A model generated the notes under the pieces. It ran no database searches and had not been told where the DNA came from. It worked only from the letters and a program-made list of their open reading frames with translations. Below are positions 40,001 to 53,200 of a DNA stretch of 64,000 bases, in pieces (the first letter of the stretch is position 1; each line of letters opens with the position of its first letter). Location: the NCBI GenBank assembly GCA_963281255.1, contig OY725496.1, forward strand, positions 248,001 to 312,000. Direction: 5' to 3'. The position numbers and the translations under genes are program-made. This stretch comes from Aphrocallistes beatrix (lineage: Eukaryota > Porifera > Hexactinellida > Sceptrulophora > Aphrocallistidae).

Positions 40001-43000
40001 GGTCACTTTCGGTAGAACCGAATAGCTCTCACACATAGAAGCTAATACAAAATATTTTCGGTTTATAGGGTTCTCCGCTTAATCGGGGCAAAATGTCCTC
40101 TGACCGATGCGACCCTATTAAACGGACTCGACTGTATTTTCTATCGAATCAACAATTGTTTTAATATTTTAATATAAACCTTAGTTTGAGAATAAAATTC
40201 AACTCTTTTATAGTTCCAGAGGATCAACCAGCTCCAACACTGAGCCAAATACAATCCAGATCCCTTCTCCTATCATGGACTGCTCCCTCTACGCCTAATG
40301 GAATTCTCACACAGTACATTATCATACAGAATGGCATAGCTATCATGAATGTCAGCAGAGATGTGCTAGCTAGTAACATCCCATCTCTCATCCCGTTCAC
40401 TCAGTATAGATTTGCTATTGAGGCTTGTACAGCAGTTGGCTGCTTTAGAAGTGATGAGACATTGGTGAACACTTTGGAAGATGGTAGGATTTTTTCTGAA
40501 AAGCCATATTTTTGGATATAAAGATATCCTTTTGCATTATATGTAGTTGAAGTTTTGGGAAGATTGATCAAAATTTTAGCTTAAAATTTAAAAAAATTTC
40601 AAATTAATAAGATATGTTGGTACCTCTTAATTAACTCTTAAATGGCGCTAGATTTTCGCTAACTCATTTTGGGCGGGGAAACCTTAGAAGTGTGGGATCT
40701 TTTCTATAAATAGAAATGACCCCAGGTAATTTAAGGGATAATATATATCATTTATTAACAGGTCTACACATCTTATTAATTTGAATTTTTGTTAAAAATT
40801 TGACCTATCTTGTCAAACTTCAACTACATATAATTCAAAGGGTATATTTTTTTAATAAACAAATTTGATAAACAGATTATCATAATGACACAACAATTTT
40901 TATCGATTTATTTAAATTTTAAAAATTTTTTATCAGATAATTTCAAATCTCTTTTTAGTTCCTGAAAATATCTCACCTCCAATTCTCTCCAGTCAAACCT
41001 CCACCACAGTCCTAATACTATGGTCTCCTCCCTTATCACCTAACGGAGCCATTCTAGCATACACATTAGAGAGATCTCTGCCATCTAACAATAATACAAT
41101 TACCGAAATAGCGACAAGAGCAGCTAATGAATCTCTATTACATGTTGACGATGATGATACTGTGTTACGGCCATTTTTGACAGTGTTGTACCGTATTACG
41201 GCGTATAATCGAATTGGTGGTGTGGTTAGCATGTTCGCGAGTATCACTACATTGTCAGCACGTGAGTTTTATAATTAAATACAATGGAATTCGCTTATCT
41301 CGGTTTTGTTCACACGAAAAAGTTGCTAATAAGAGAACAGAATTAATACAAAATCTACACTTTGGACTTTTTTAATACAAAATTTACACTTGAGAATGTG
41401 GTTGCAGATAGAGCAATTTTGCTAAACATTTTGTTTGTTTCTGGAAATTGAAAAAAAAATCAAATTAGTTCTCAAATATTTTAATCTATTTACAGTAGGG
41501 CTAGCTTATAACAAGTCGCATTTCGTACGAAATACGCTTAATTTTTTTTAATAATGCACTCAGTATATCGTTTGCTAGAATTAACTTCACTACCTGAAGT
41601 AACATTGAATCCCATAGCTATTCCATGTAGACCACAGGATCTCCTATTTCAGCGGTTTTCAACCTTTTTTGGCCGTAGTCCCCCTATAGCAATTTTCCTA
41701 TATTCTGTGGACCCCCTCCTGTTCAACCGTAATAGAATATTTCGAATCCTGGGAGACTGATATTTTGATCAGAAAATATGGAATTTGTATTAATTTGTAT
41801 CAAAATTCTACATATTTTCTGATCAAAATATACAGTCTCTCCTGTGGACCAACTGATATCTTCTGTAGACCACTAAGGGGTCTATGGATCCCAGTTTGGA
41901 AACCACTGTCCTATTTGATGTCCTTGTTCCCAAAGCATACAGAATCGCTTTTCTTTGGAGAATATTTTGATTTGGTTCTTCCTCCAATCTCTAATTTATA
42001 CTTACATTCTTGTTATTCTCCAGACAGAAGTGATAGATAGTAACCTGCATTCCGTAATTGACTGTGATTAGAGAGAGTAGTGCTATATCTTTTCGAGAGA
42101 ACACATGTGCACAAGGATTTTCTGTTTTGCTATGTCTTTTCATCTGTTGTCATTTTAACATTCTTATAAGGTTCTGACATATAAATGTGTGAGATGTTTC
42201 GCTGGTAATTCGGGTCACCATCTATGATTTGAATACGATTGTTACTTTGATCAACGACGAAGACATTTTCAGAAACAGCAATTTTTCGAGGTTTATACGT
42301 ACCTCTCTGATATTATTACTCCGCAGATGTCTGCTTCCACTTTGAGATGATATACGAAGTGCCGGTGGGTCGGTGGGAAATCTTTTGGCAATTTTGGAGT
42401 TCTAGGGGGGGGCTCAGCCCTAAAATTTGTATTGCGTCTATGGGCCATCTTCGAATCCAGGGGGGGCTCGAGCCCCCCAGACCCGCCTATGGGTCGATGA
42501 GCAGGTGTGCCGCTCTCGGGAAATTTGCCAGGGCCGCCTAAGTAGCCCAATCCACTTAGGCGACCCTGACAAATTTCCCGAGAGCGGCCCACCTGCTCAT
42601 CGACCCACAGGCCCACTGGCCTTTGGCGTTTATCCGGTGTCCCGATAGCCCAATTCACCCCTGGTACTACCATGTCCATAACCAGGGGTGGTCCAAAAGG
42701 GTGGAGTGGCATGGGGGGGCTTTGTCCTCGGATCTCATGTACCTGCCCGGAGGCGTAGTCAACTGAATTTAGGCTGAGGTCATAGACTCCTTTAAGTAAG
42801 GACTGTAGGCGTTCAATTTCGGGTCCTGGAACTTGGGTCCATTGTGTATTATTGATATCTCGTAATCCACTCAAGTTAGACATGGGAGATGTATTATTGT
42901 TAAATAGGAAATCGTATATTTAGAGTCCATTGGTCATGTTGACTTACCTCAACTATGTGTGGAATGTGAGTTATGTGGTTCTTCACACCTGTTTTCCCGA

Positions 43001-46000
43001 GATTGAACGCCTACAGTCCTTACTTAAAGGAATCTATGGATGAGGTACAGAATTAAAGTGTTGAGGCTTTATCCGCGTGTGCCACACCCTCGTTACGTCT
43101 CTGGACCGGTCTCTGCCGAAAGCATAGGCCGCCTCCCCTGTTTGCGCCCATGTATGATGCTTCAGAAACATTTTTCACAAAGCTGCACTTGATTTTCTAT
43201 CTCGGTCATTTAATTTCGGACTATAAAAAGGACTTTTGACGTGATTTTGACGTGAGAGTGAGATAATCCGAGATTATTGTGCTATAGACATCCTGAAACA
43301 TGGTTAGGGGAGGGCTCTGAATGTTCTCTCTCGCCCCACCCCAACCCCAGATCACCAAATCCCTGGTTCCACCCCTGTTCATAACATAGACATTGTCCCT
43401 ATGAACCACTATTCCCCAGCGATTCATAGATACAATGTCTACGTTATGGATAAAGTGAGCTTATGTGAAGAGTTTAGAAATGTTCCTTTTCTGAGAAGAT
43501 AGATACACATGTGAGATTGGGTTCTCTTTCATAAAAATAAACTCCTTCTGTGATATATATTTGGTCGGTTTTGGGATCGATAGCGATTGTTTGGGGATTA
43601 TAGAACTTTCCATGGCTTTTCCTACCTTCGTAACAGCTACTTTGGGTCTTATTTCATGATAGTTGGGGATAACTGACACCTCTTCTTCTATGATTTCTCC
43701 CACACCTCGAATCAAATGCTCTAACTCTCAACTGTCACCTCGGAACAGTACACGTATCTCGAGGATATAGCATCTTCATATCTGCCAGTCTTCCTCAATT
43801 CCTGCTAGAATCTGCTCCTGAATATTCCTACATTTTTTAATTTGGAAGCGACGATCGGTTTCGAGGTCTGATTTTTTGTGGTGAAAAAAGGAAATTGGTC
43901 AGTAAATGCTAAGGAACTTGTCTGGTATCTACATAGTTTGATATAGACAATAGCATTATAATGTCTGTATATTATCACACCATCCAGTCTTGCAAAAAAG
44001 CTATTGCATATTCTGATGGTTCACTAAAGCTATCTCTGTAGTTAAATGAGACCGTATTTGATCAGAATTTATGTAGAATTTTGACCAGAAATGTGGAATT
44101 TGTATTAAATTACATTGAAATTCCACTTTTCTGATCAAAATTATACATTAATTATCAAAATAGACAGTCTTACATCAGTTCCTCATATACTATTACATAT
44201 TGTCTTACAGTGAAGTAAACACAAATAAATATATATTGAAATAGTATATTACAATCAAGTTTGTTTATTATGAACTAATCTGACCACAAATCAGTTTGTA
44301 TTTGGGATCTGTATGCGGTAGTTTAGCGGAATATTTGCTGATATATCACAATTTTGGTACATTGAAGAGTTCATAATAAGCCAACTTGAATGTATTAAAA
44401 ACTTGAAGGTTGAAAGTATTATTTCAACAAATCTTTGAACTTGTATATTAAATGTCTATTGTTTTCCTCCAGGTCCTGTATCTATACTCCCACCGACTCT
44501 CTCTCTCATACAAGCTACATCCATACAAATTAACTGGATTCCCCCTCTCATTCCCAACGGAATAATCACAGAATACATCATCAAATACAACCCTACTCTC
44601 CAACCAAATCTAGTACAGAGTATCTCATTACAACCATCAACCACTACTTACACACAGAATAACCTATCTCCATATCTCAACTACAGTTTTACCGTCACAG
44701 CATGTACTACAGGAGGATGTACTGAAAGTTCTGTTGTTTTGATTGAAACCGGTCAAATATTGCCGACTGGATTTGCCGTGATAAGTATTGATGTCTTATC
44801 TGCTGTGGGGATTTTAATTAGTTGGGTAGAGCCTTCTATGCCAAATGGTGTTGTAACGAACTATATACTGAATAGGCTTGGAGGAGATGGTTCTATGGAG
44901 ATCTTTAGAGGTTTGTTATTAAATATTTTTGTATTATTTTGCTATACTTTAGTTTTTACATTAGAGGCCTCATAGTCTGTGTAAATATTTTGTGTCATGC
45001 ACAAACTCAGGAAACGCAAATGATTGTTACATTTTATTTTAAGAAAATAGGACACCTTTTGAAGATTTCTTGACCACTAAAATCCTAAAGTGGTTAATGT
45101 GCACTTGAACCTCCAAAAGTTCGCTTGATTTTCAATGTAACCTTAGATTTCAGTATTCTTCTGTTGATAGAAAAAAATTGCTTGATAAACCGTATTTTTA
45201 CAGAATTTCCCCATAGGTCTTGCGCTAAGTTACAATGACAGTAACCTTCTTCCATTCAATCTCTACCAATACCAGTTATACGTAACAAATGGAGCAGGTA
45301 GCACTCAATACGGTAACACCAGTCTTACAAGAACTTTAGCTTCAACTCCCTTATCTGGGGCTAACCTCACAATCTCTACTACGAACAGTTCAATCATACA
45401 ATTGCAATGGACACCTCCAAGCTTGGAATTGTTAAGGGGGGAAGTTGTTAATTACGAGGTGGTTGGGTATCAACTGGGATCTGTGATGGTGATTTCGTTT
45501 TATAATGGAACGGATACGATGTTCTCTGTTACCAACTTGAATCCGAGCACTACCTATGTATTCAAGGTAGTTCTTGTACAACCTTAAGTTTAGATAGGAC
45601 CTACACTGCCTGTACCAAAGTATTCGTACACCCCAAATTTTGCTATACAAATAGTTCTAATACTGAAGTTATTTAGCAAGTCAAGGACTTTTAATTTGTA
45701 AGAGATACGCTTAATTTAACTTCAAATTCGAATTCTCGATATTCGAATTTCTCATTTTATAATCTTCCCACTCGATTAATCTCTTACAAGGTTAAATATT
45801 TTCAAACTGTGCCACCCCGTACCACTAATGCCATCATATACAATGATGATAACTCGTGATATGTGCCATAGGGTAGCAAATGCCGAAAATACTAAATCTT
45901 GAAGGAGAGTAATTAAGTTGACAGCTTATAAAGTGAGTAATTTGAATGTGAAGGAAACGAGTTTTAAGCCAGATTTAGTATATCTGTAACTAAATAGATG

Positions 46001-47235
46001 TTTAGACTTCACAAATTGATTAGTTTTATAACAATTTGGGTGGAAAATATTGGGGTGTACGGATACTTTAATATATTTTTTAATTTTTAACTTTTTGGTA
46101 TTTAAAAAATATTCGTCAAAACATACCCTTAAAGTTAAACTCATCCGTTAGTTCAATCCACCGATATTTTCTAGGTAATTTTATCAAACGGAGTTGGAAC
46201 AGCTGATAGCAATTCAGTCCAAGCCACCACATTAGACGGAGCCCCAAGAGGTGTCTCCCCTCCTCTCCTCAGCCCAATCAACGCCACATCTGTGCGAACT
46301 GTGTGGCTAGCACCTGAACAACCAAACGGTGTCATCATCTCGTATAATCTACTGAGAGATGGACAGTCAGTGTACAGTAGTAATATGACGGGAGAATTCA
46401 TCGTTACGGGCTTAACTCCGTTTACAGTGTACTCCTTTCTGGTTCGTATTTCAATTTTATTGGATTTTGATGATGAAAAGTAACTGGAAATGAGTTAGCA
46501 AAAGCTTTAGTCCATATTCGTGGAAATTCTAATACGTATTAAGCTTTGTGTAAACAGCTCAAACTATAATTTATGTTATTTGACATAGCTACAGTTCAAT
46601 AAAAATATTCAAAACACCTTTGGGTATTGATAAAATGCAAAATACTTGCAAAAATTCGAACATTAGAAAGATATCAGTCAACAGACTGATACAGCTCCTG
46701 AAAAACATCAACTAGAGGTGTGAAAATAGTGAAAATATTTTATTAATATTTGGACCTACGGACATAGTAATTACATAACAACCACTACTAACCTATTTAC
46801 AATTCTTTAGTTGGTGGCTTGTACACGTTTTGAGTGCACGGATAGCAATGCATCGTCTATCCGCACTCTTCAAGCTCCTCCAACTGGATTAGCTGCTCCT
46901 AATATTACGCAGATTCGACATGACTCTTTTATGGCAATTTGGGGTGAGTTTGCATATTTATATCATAAGTCAAACTTTTACAGTACTTCCAGTCGAATCC
47001 TATGAACTGGCAATAGATTTCGAGACAACGTACTAGAGTTTTTGGATTATATATATACGTATATACAGTCGACTCCGCTTAATAGGGCCACTGTTTAATC
47101 GGGTCAGTCGCTTAATCGGGCCACTTTTGGCAGGACCGGAATAGCTCTCACACAAATATTTTCGGTTAATAGGGTCCTCCGCTTAATCGGGGCAAAATGT
47201 CCTCTGACCGATGTGGCCCTATTAAGCGAAGTCGA

Positions 47236-47297
<62 letters not shown>

Positions 47298-50200
47298 ATA
47301 TATATACAGTCGACTCCGCTTAATAGGGTCACTGGTTAATCGGGTCAGAGTCAACTGTATATATGGATGTAATATTATTCTTGCAATTAAAATGTGAGTT
47401 TTTTAGCAAACATTATTTAAGCAAATAGTTTGTATTGTGACTCCTATCTTGTGTGCCAAATTAATGGAATTTATTTGCCAGAATAATGACATTTCAGATT
47501 TTTTGCCAAAAGAACACTTTATTTGTCAAAATTATGGTACATCCATACTTGATTAAGAATTTGACCACTTTCCATTGTGGGAAGTATTTCCCATTAGTTT
47601 TGGACTATCTTTCTGGCTAACTAATCTTTAAAAAAAACTTGTTTTTACTTACAGCTCCACCTTCAATTACCTACGGAGAAATCACAAGCTACTCCCTCTA
47701 TCTCCGTTCAGTCATTCCTTGTTCCCAAAGTTCAGAGCAAGACACATGCGACTATGTGGAGTGTGTATTAGGACAATCTCAATGCGGTACACAATGCTAT
47801 TTCCCATCAACCCACGTCTGCTGCCAAGGAATGCTTTACTCAAAAACAACGAATTTCGCGTGTTGCAACAGTAACTATACACTACGTAGTGCTAGTACAG
47901 ATGTGTGCTGTGCTGGAACGTTTCAAACTCTACAAACTCAGTCCGTGTGCTGTGGGGGGTTGTATCAAGTGATGCCAGTGGGTGGAGTTTGTTGTGAAGT
48001 TGGTGCTTCTTCTAGTGTAGGAGTTGGTATGTCAACTTTTCATTTGAAATTTAACCAGAGACTGTCTCGTTAATTTATTTTAATACAAGCGCGCTTCGCT
48101 TACTTGCGCTGCGCGGCTTGCGGACACTACGTGTCCGCAGAGTTGCCCAACAAGCGCCTGGAGTTACTTAATCTAACTTATTTTGGGATTTTTTTACTTT
48201 ATATAAATATTGTAAACAAAAGTTAAAGAATAAATTCTCATATGGGCCGAAAATATGATATTCTAAATCTAGAGCCCTGAAAACCCCATGTCAACCGTTG
48301 GAAACCAGCCTCTAGCTTATTTTGTAATTTGTTTACTTTATGTAAACACTTTTTATTTACAGGAGATTCATGTTGTGGACTAACTCCTTTCACTGACACC
48401 GCTGATACGATGTGTTGTGGTGACACTGTAGTAGCGCAACACATCAACACGATGTGCTGTGGAGGCAGTGTGGAGACGACTGTGGGTAGAGTTTGTTGTA
48501 ACGGCGTATCTTATGCTACTACAGATGGGTTTGTGTGCTGTGATACTAGTTATGTAGCTGAGAATGCTACACTTTGTTGCACAGCGAGAAATGGAGTCCA
48601 GAAGGTAAGTTCAACTTAAGAATGGAGAACGATTGTGGGCATGCCTAATTTCCGGGACGGGACGAGTCAAGATGCCTAATCTCCGGGACGGGACAGAAAA
48701 GGTACCTAATTTCTGGGATGGGATGGGATCCCGTCCCGGAAATTAGGCATGCCCACGATTGTTGCAAATCACTAGGAGCCAGGGGTCCTGTAGTGTAGAT
48801 CTTAATGAAAAGAAAATTTACTTTTTAACCGCGCAAATTAAACCTCACTTTTAGGTCATATCCTATAACAGCCCATCACACAAACTTACTGCAAACGAGA
48901 AATGCTGTGACATCACTGCAATTTCATCCCAACTCTCCTGTTGTAATAACCGTGGCTATGACTCACAGATAGAAACATGCGCAGACAGATCAACATCAAC
49001 CGTATCCAACTGTGGAACTGGTGTTACCTGTCCGAATTCACTTTCAAACACTGCTTACTGTAACAGATGCGATTTCGCATTCTCAACACGTACATGTGCC
49101 ACAGTTGATAAAACACTTTCAACCACACAAACCTGCTACCTAACAACTATAATATTCACTGGACTAGCTTTGGGGTATAACGTGACAGGACTCTTACCCT
49201 TTATGCCTTATTTTGTATACGTTGAAGCGTCAAATGCCGCAGGTGCAGGTATTAGCCCTGAGGTATCTGCCCAGACTCTAGAATCCACCCCTCTTGGCCT
49301 ACTCCAACCCTCTCTCACCCCTCTTTCGTCCCAGAGAATTCTAATAGAATGGAGCACACCCATACAACCTAATGGGATTATAATCCATTACTTTGTGAAC
49401 AGAGACGCAATACAAGTTGCTATGGTAAACTCAACACTGTCATATCTTGATGACGAACTATCTCCATTCACACTATACACATACACCATATCTGCTTGTA
49501 CGCGTATTGGCTGTACACAGAGTGAAGCGTCTAATGCGACAACTTTTGAAAGTCCACCGAGCAATCTTTCCCCCCCAGTTTCAACTGGGGTCACTTCTAT
49601 GTCTATAGTATTATCATGGTCTCCTCCCTCATCACCGAATGGTATGATACAGAATTACACAATACAAGATGATGGAAATAACATTATATTTTCAGGCAAT
49701 CTCCTCTCTACAACTGTGACAGGTCTTTCCCCTTTCACTGAATATACCTTTACAATACAAGCTTGTAATAATGTTGACTGTGTTACAAGTTCTTCTGCGC
49801 TTTTCACCACTTCTGAAATCGTGCCTACTGGCATTGACCCTCCTATTTTGCAAATCATTCAGTTTGACGTGATAGAAATAAGTTGGTCACCTCCCACCTC
49901 ACCGAATGGTATAATCCAGTATTTTGTACTACGAAAAAATGAAAATATAATTCTGAACAGTACGAATTTAACCTACACAGACACAGACATCTTCGCTAGC
50001 TCAACATACAGATACACTATCGAAGTCTTTAACAGTGTTGGTTCTATTTTGAGCGGTGCTGCCAGTATAACTACACCCGATTCAACACCTTCTGGTCTCG
50101 ATCCTCCAACGGTAACAGCTTTAAACGCAACAGCTGTTCGAATAGAATGGCAACCTCCAACCTTGCCAAATGGTGTCATAGTACAATACGAATTATACCA

Positions 50201-53200
50201 GGATAATTTTAATTTCATCACCATCACCATTTCAGATGTAACACAGCTTAGTTATATACAAAATGGATTAGACCCATTCACTCAATACAATTTTAGAGTG
50301 GCAGCCTGTACTAGAAATGGCTGTGCCATCTCTACAACGACACAGCAGACAACACTTGAAGCCCCACCCACTGAGATAGCAGCTCCATTCCTCCTTGCCT
50401 TGTCATCATCATCACTACGCATTTCATGGAACCCGCCAAACGCGCTTAACGGTATCATTACAGGTTATGAGCTTTTGCAAACGACACCTCAGCAAACACC
50501 TGTTCTTATTCCCATCCAGCCACAGTTGACTATTAGCGAGATCTCCAGTCTAAATCCATTCACAGAGTATACGTACACTGTGAAAGCTCGTAATAGCGCA
50601 GGGAGTGTTACGAGTGGACCTACGTCTGTTCGAACCTTTGAAGATGTGCCAATGCTTTTCAACGCACCTCTTATAACTAACGTCACAGCACGAACTTTAC
50701 TCATAACCTGGAATGTCCCGATGAAACCTAACGGGATAATAACACTATACGCTATATACGCTAGACTTTTAACCACACCGCTAAATCCTATTCCCATCAA
50801 CCGTGAACCTGTGCTATACTTAACCGTAGGCGGAAATGTGACAGCGAGTTTAGTGCAGGATTTAGAACCAGGCTCCAGTTATGAATTCAGGATAGCAGCT
50901 AATAACAGTGTGGGACAGGTTATCACTGCATGGGTGCCTGTATCCACTGCTGAAGACCGACCTGAATCGTTACAACCAATTCAGTATAATACTGATCCAT
51001 CAGGTACAGCTTTAGATTTGTTCTGGGCTGAGCCGTTAAAACCGAATGGTATCATCAATTTGTACAATATCATCCTTATCTCCACGGGAAGTTTAATTTT
51101 TAGAGGTGTCTCAAACTCGTTTACATATAGACAGCTCACCCCATTCACTCAATACGATCTCTACCTACAAGCCTGTACAACAGCTGGATGCACGAACGGA
51201 AATAATCAAGCAATAACTACCGCAGAAGTTGCTCCTACCAATCAAAATCCTCCCATCCTTGATACTCTCGGCCCCTCATCAATTCGTATCTCATGGCAAT
51301 TGCCGTTGAATCCTAATGGCATTATAACTCGCTTTAGAATTGAACGTGGAAACCCAGATGGAACTATTTCCCTCATACACACTGTCCTTAACACAACTCA
51401 ACGTAATTTTATCGACACTGGGTTATTACCCTATACCATATACAATTATTCAATGATAGCTGAAAACAGTGTCGGAGAGACACAAAGCGAATTTTCCTCG
51501 CAACGGACTGATGAAGGGATTCCAACTGGACTTGAAAGGCCAACTGTCATCCCACAATTGTCCACAGAAGTCCTAATCCAATGGACAATCCCTTCTTCAC
51601 CAAACGGGGTTATAACGAATTATGACGTCATACGAAATGGTAGTACTATTAACTCTTTAGTCAGTGCTTTTGAGTTCCGTGACAGAAACTTGAACCCGTT
51701 CACTTACTACAGTTACCAGATCAAAGCTTGCAATACAAGAGGAGGCTGTGTCACTAGCCCTGCAACGTTGGCCCAAACTTTAGAAAGCATCCCAGAAGGT
51801 GTCATCACGCCTAGTCTTAACGCCATCTCCTTTTCACAGGTTGAAATCACATGGTCCCCACCCACTATACCTAATGGCATCGTGCAACGTTACATGTTAC
51901 GTGTTAATGACGTCAATGGAAGTACGGTTATAACATCTTTTATGTACACTTTAGATGGATTATCGCCTGCTACAGGCTATGCTATATCCATAATAGCCTG
52001 TACTAGTATAGGGTGCAATTACGGGCCTAGTTCAAGTGTGTTGACACTGGAGTATATTCCGTCTGGTCAGCCAGCCCCTGGAGTTAGTACGACCAGCCCC
52101 AAATCTTCAATCGTATCATGGGGACCCCCCACTATGGCTAACGGTATTATTATCCGGTATGACGTCATAAGGAATGGGACGCTTATTCAGTCAACGAATG
52201 ATACACAGAATCGTATGTATGCTGATACAGGACTAGCACCTGCTATGAGTTATGAATACACTATAAGGGCGTATACTATGATTGGAGCTAGCGATCCTAG
52301 TCCTGGTACGTTAATAACGACTTCACCAGATGCCCCTGAACTAGTTCGCCCCCCCACGCTTACAGCTTTATCTTCATCATCTTTCAACGCTGTTTGGTTC
52401 GTTCCACTTATCCCGAACGGGATCATAACACGTTATGATTTGATCGTGGGTGGTAATGTTATTTTCACTGGGCTGGAACTTGAATATAATGTAACGGGTC
52501 TCGCACCTTTTACTGTATATAATGTCCAGATACGTGCATGCACTACAACCTGTTCTGTTAGTTCTATCGTCTCTATCCATACCAACCCTGATACGCCATC
52601 TGGACAGCCAGCTCCTGTGTTAAGTGCACATTCGGGACCTTCTGTATTCGTTCAATGGAGTCCACCGTCCAATCCCAACGGACTCATCTCTGAATATCAA
52701 ATTTTTCGCAGAGAAGAATTCAACATAAATGGACAGATCACTTTTTCAGATGAAATACTCGCCGTAACTGTTACAGGCGTTTTGCAAGCGTTTGATAATA
52801 GTACCCAATTGAAATTCTACACAACATACCAGTACAAAGTTGTTGTTGTCAATTTGGTTGGCAGTGCGATCAGTGAATGGACTGATATACGTACAGTTGA
52901 GGGAATACCCCAAGATGTAGTTCCCCCCGCATTAGTGTCCAACACATTCAACTCTATTACAATTCGTATCTTACCTCCACTCAATCCTAATGGTATTATC
53001 AGGAAGTATATCGTATTCAGAGGTGGAATGCAATTTGCTGAGTTAGCAGGTTAGTTAATAATTGTTGAGAGCTAACCTCAATTTCAAGACGTATCAGCTG
53101 ATAAGCCTTCTAGAACAGTGTTTCCCAACTCATAATTATCCCCAAAATAATCTCCAAATACCAGAGTGGACCAGGGGTCACTTACTTTGACCCATGACCC

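Larger units (their letters stand above)
41262..44472. other. Usherin intron 30 (3.2 kb)
   Basis: Contains a hAT MITE, palindromes built on tattttgatcagaaaat (41752-41837; related text at 44060-44160), a GC-rich palindrome (42490-42608), an inverted repeat (42779-42826 with 42989-43037), a hairpin (43380-43448) and minus-strand NHL-type pseudogene fragments. The 196-codon minus-strand open frame at 42293-42883 crosses palindromic repeats and is not credited as a gene. Confidence 0.6.

Noticed and set aside
42293-42883. 196-codon minus-strand open frame in intron 30
   Set aside because: It runs through a GC-rich palindrome and homopolymer repeats, its product is Pro/Gly-rich low complexity, and it overlaps no recognisable domain.
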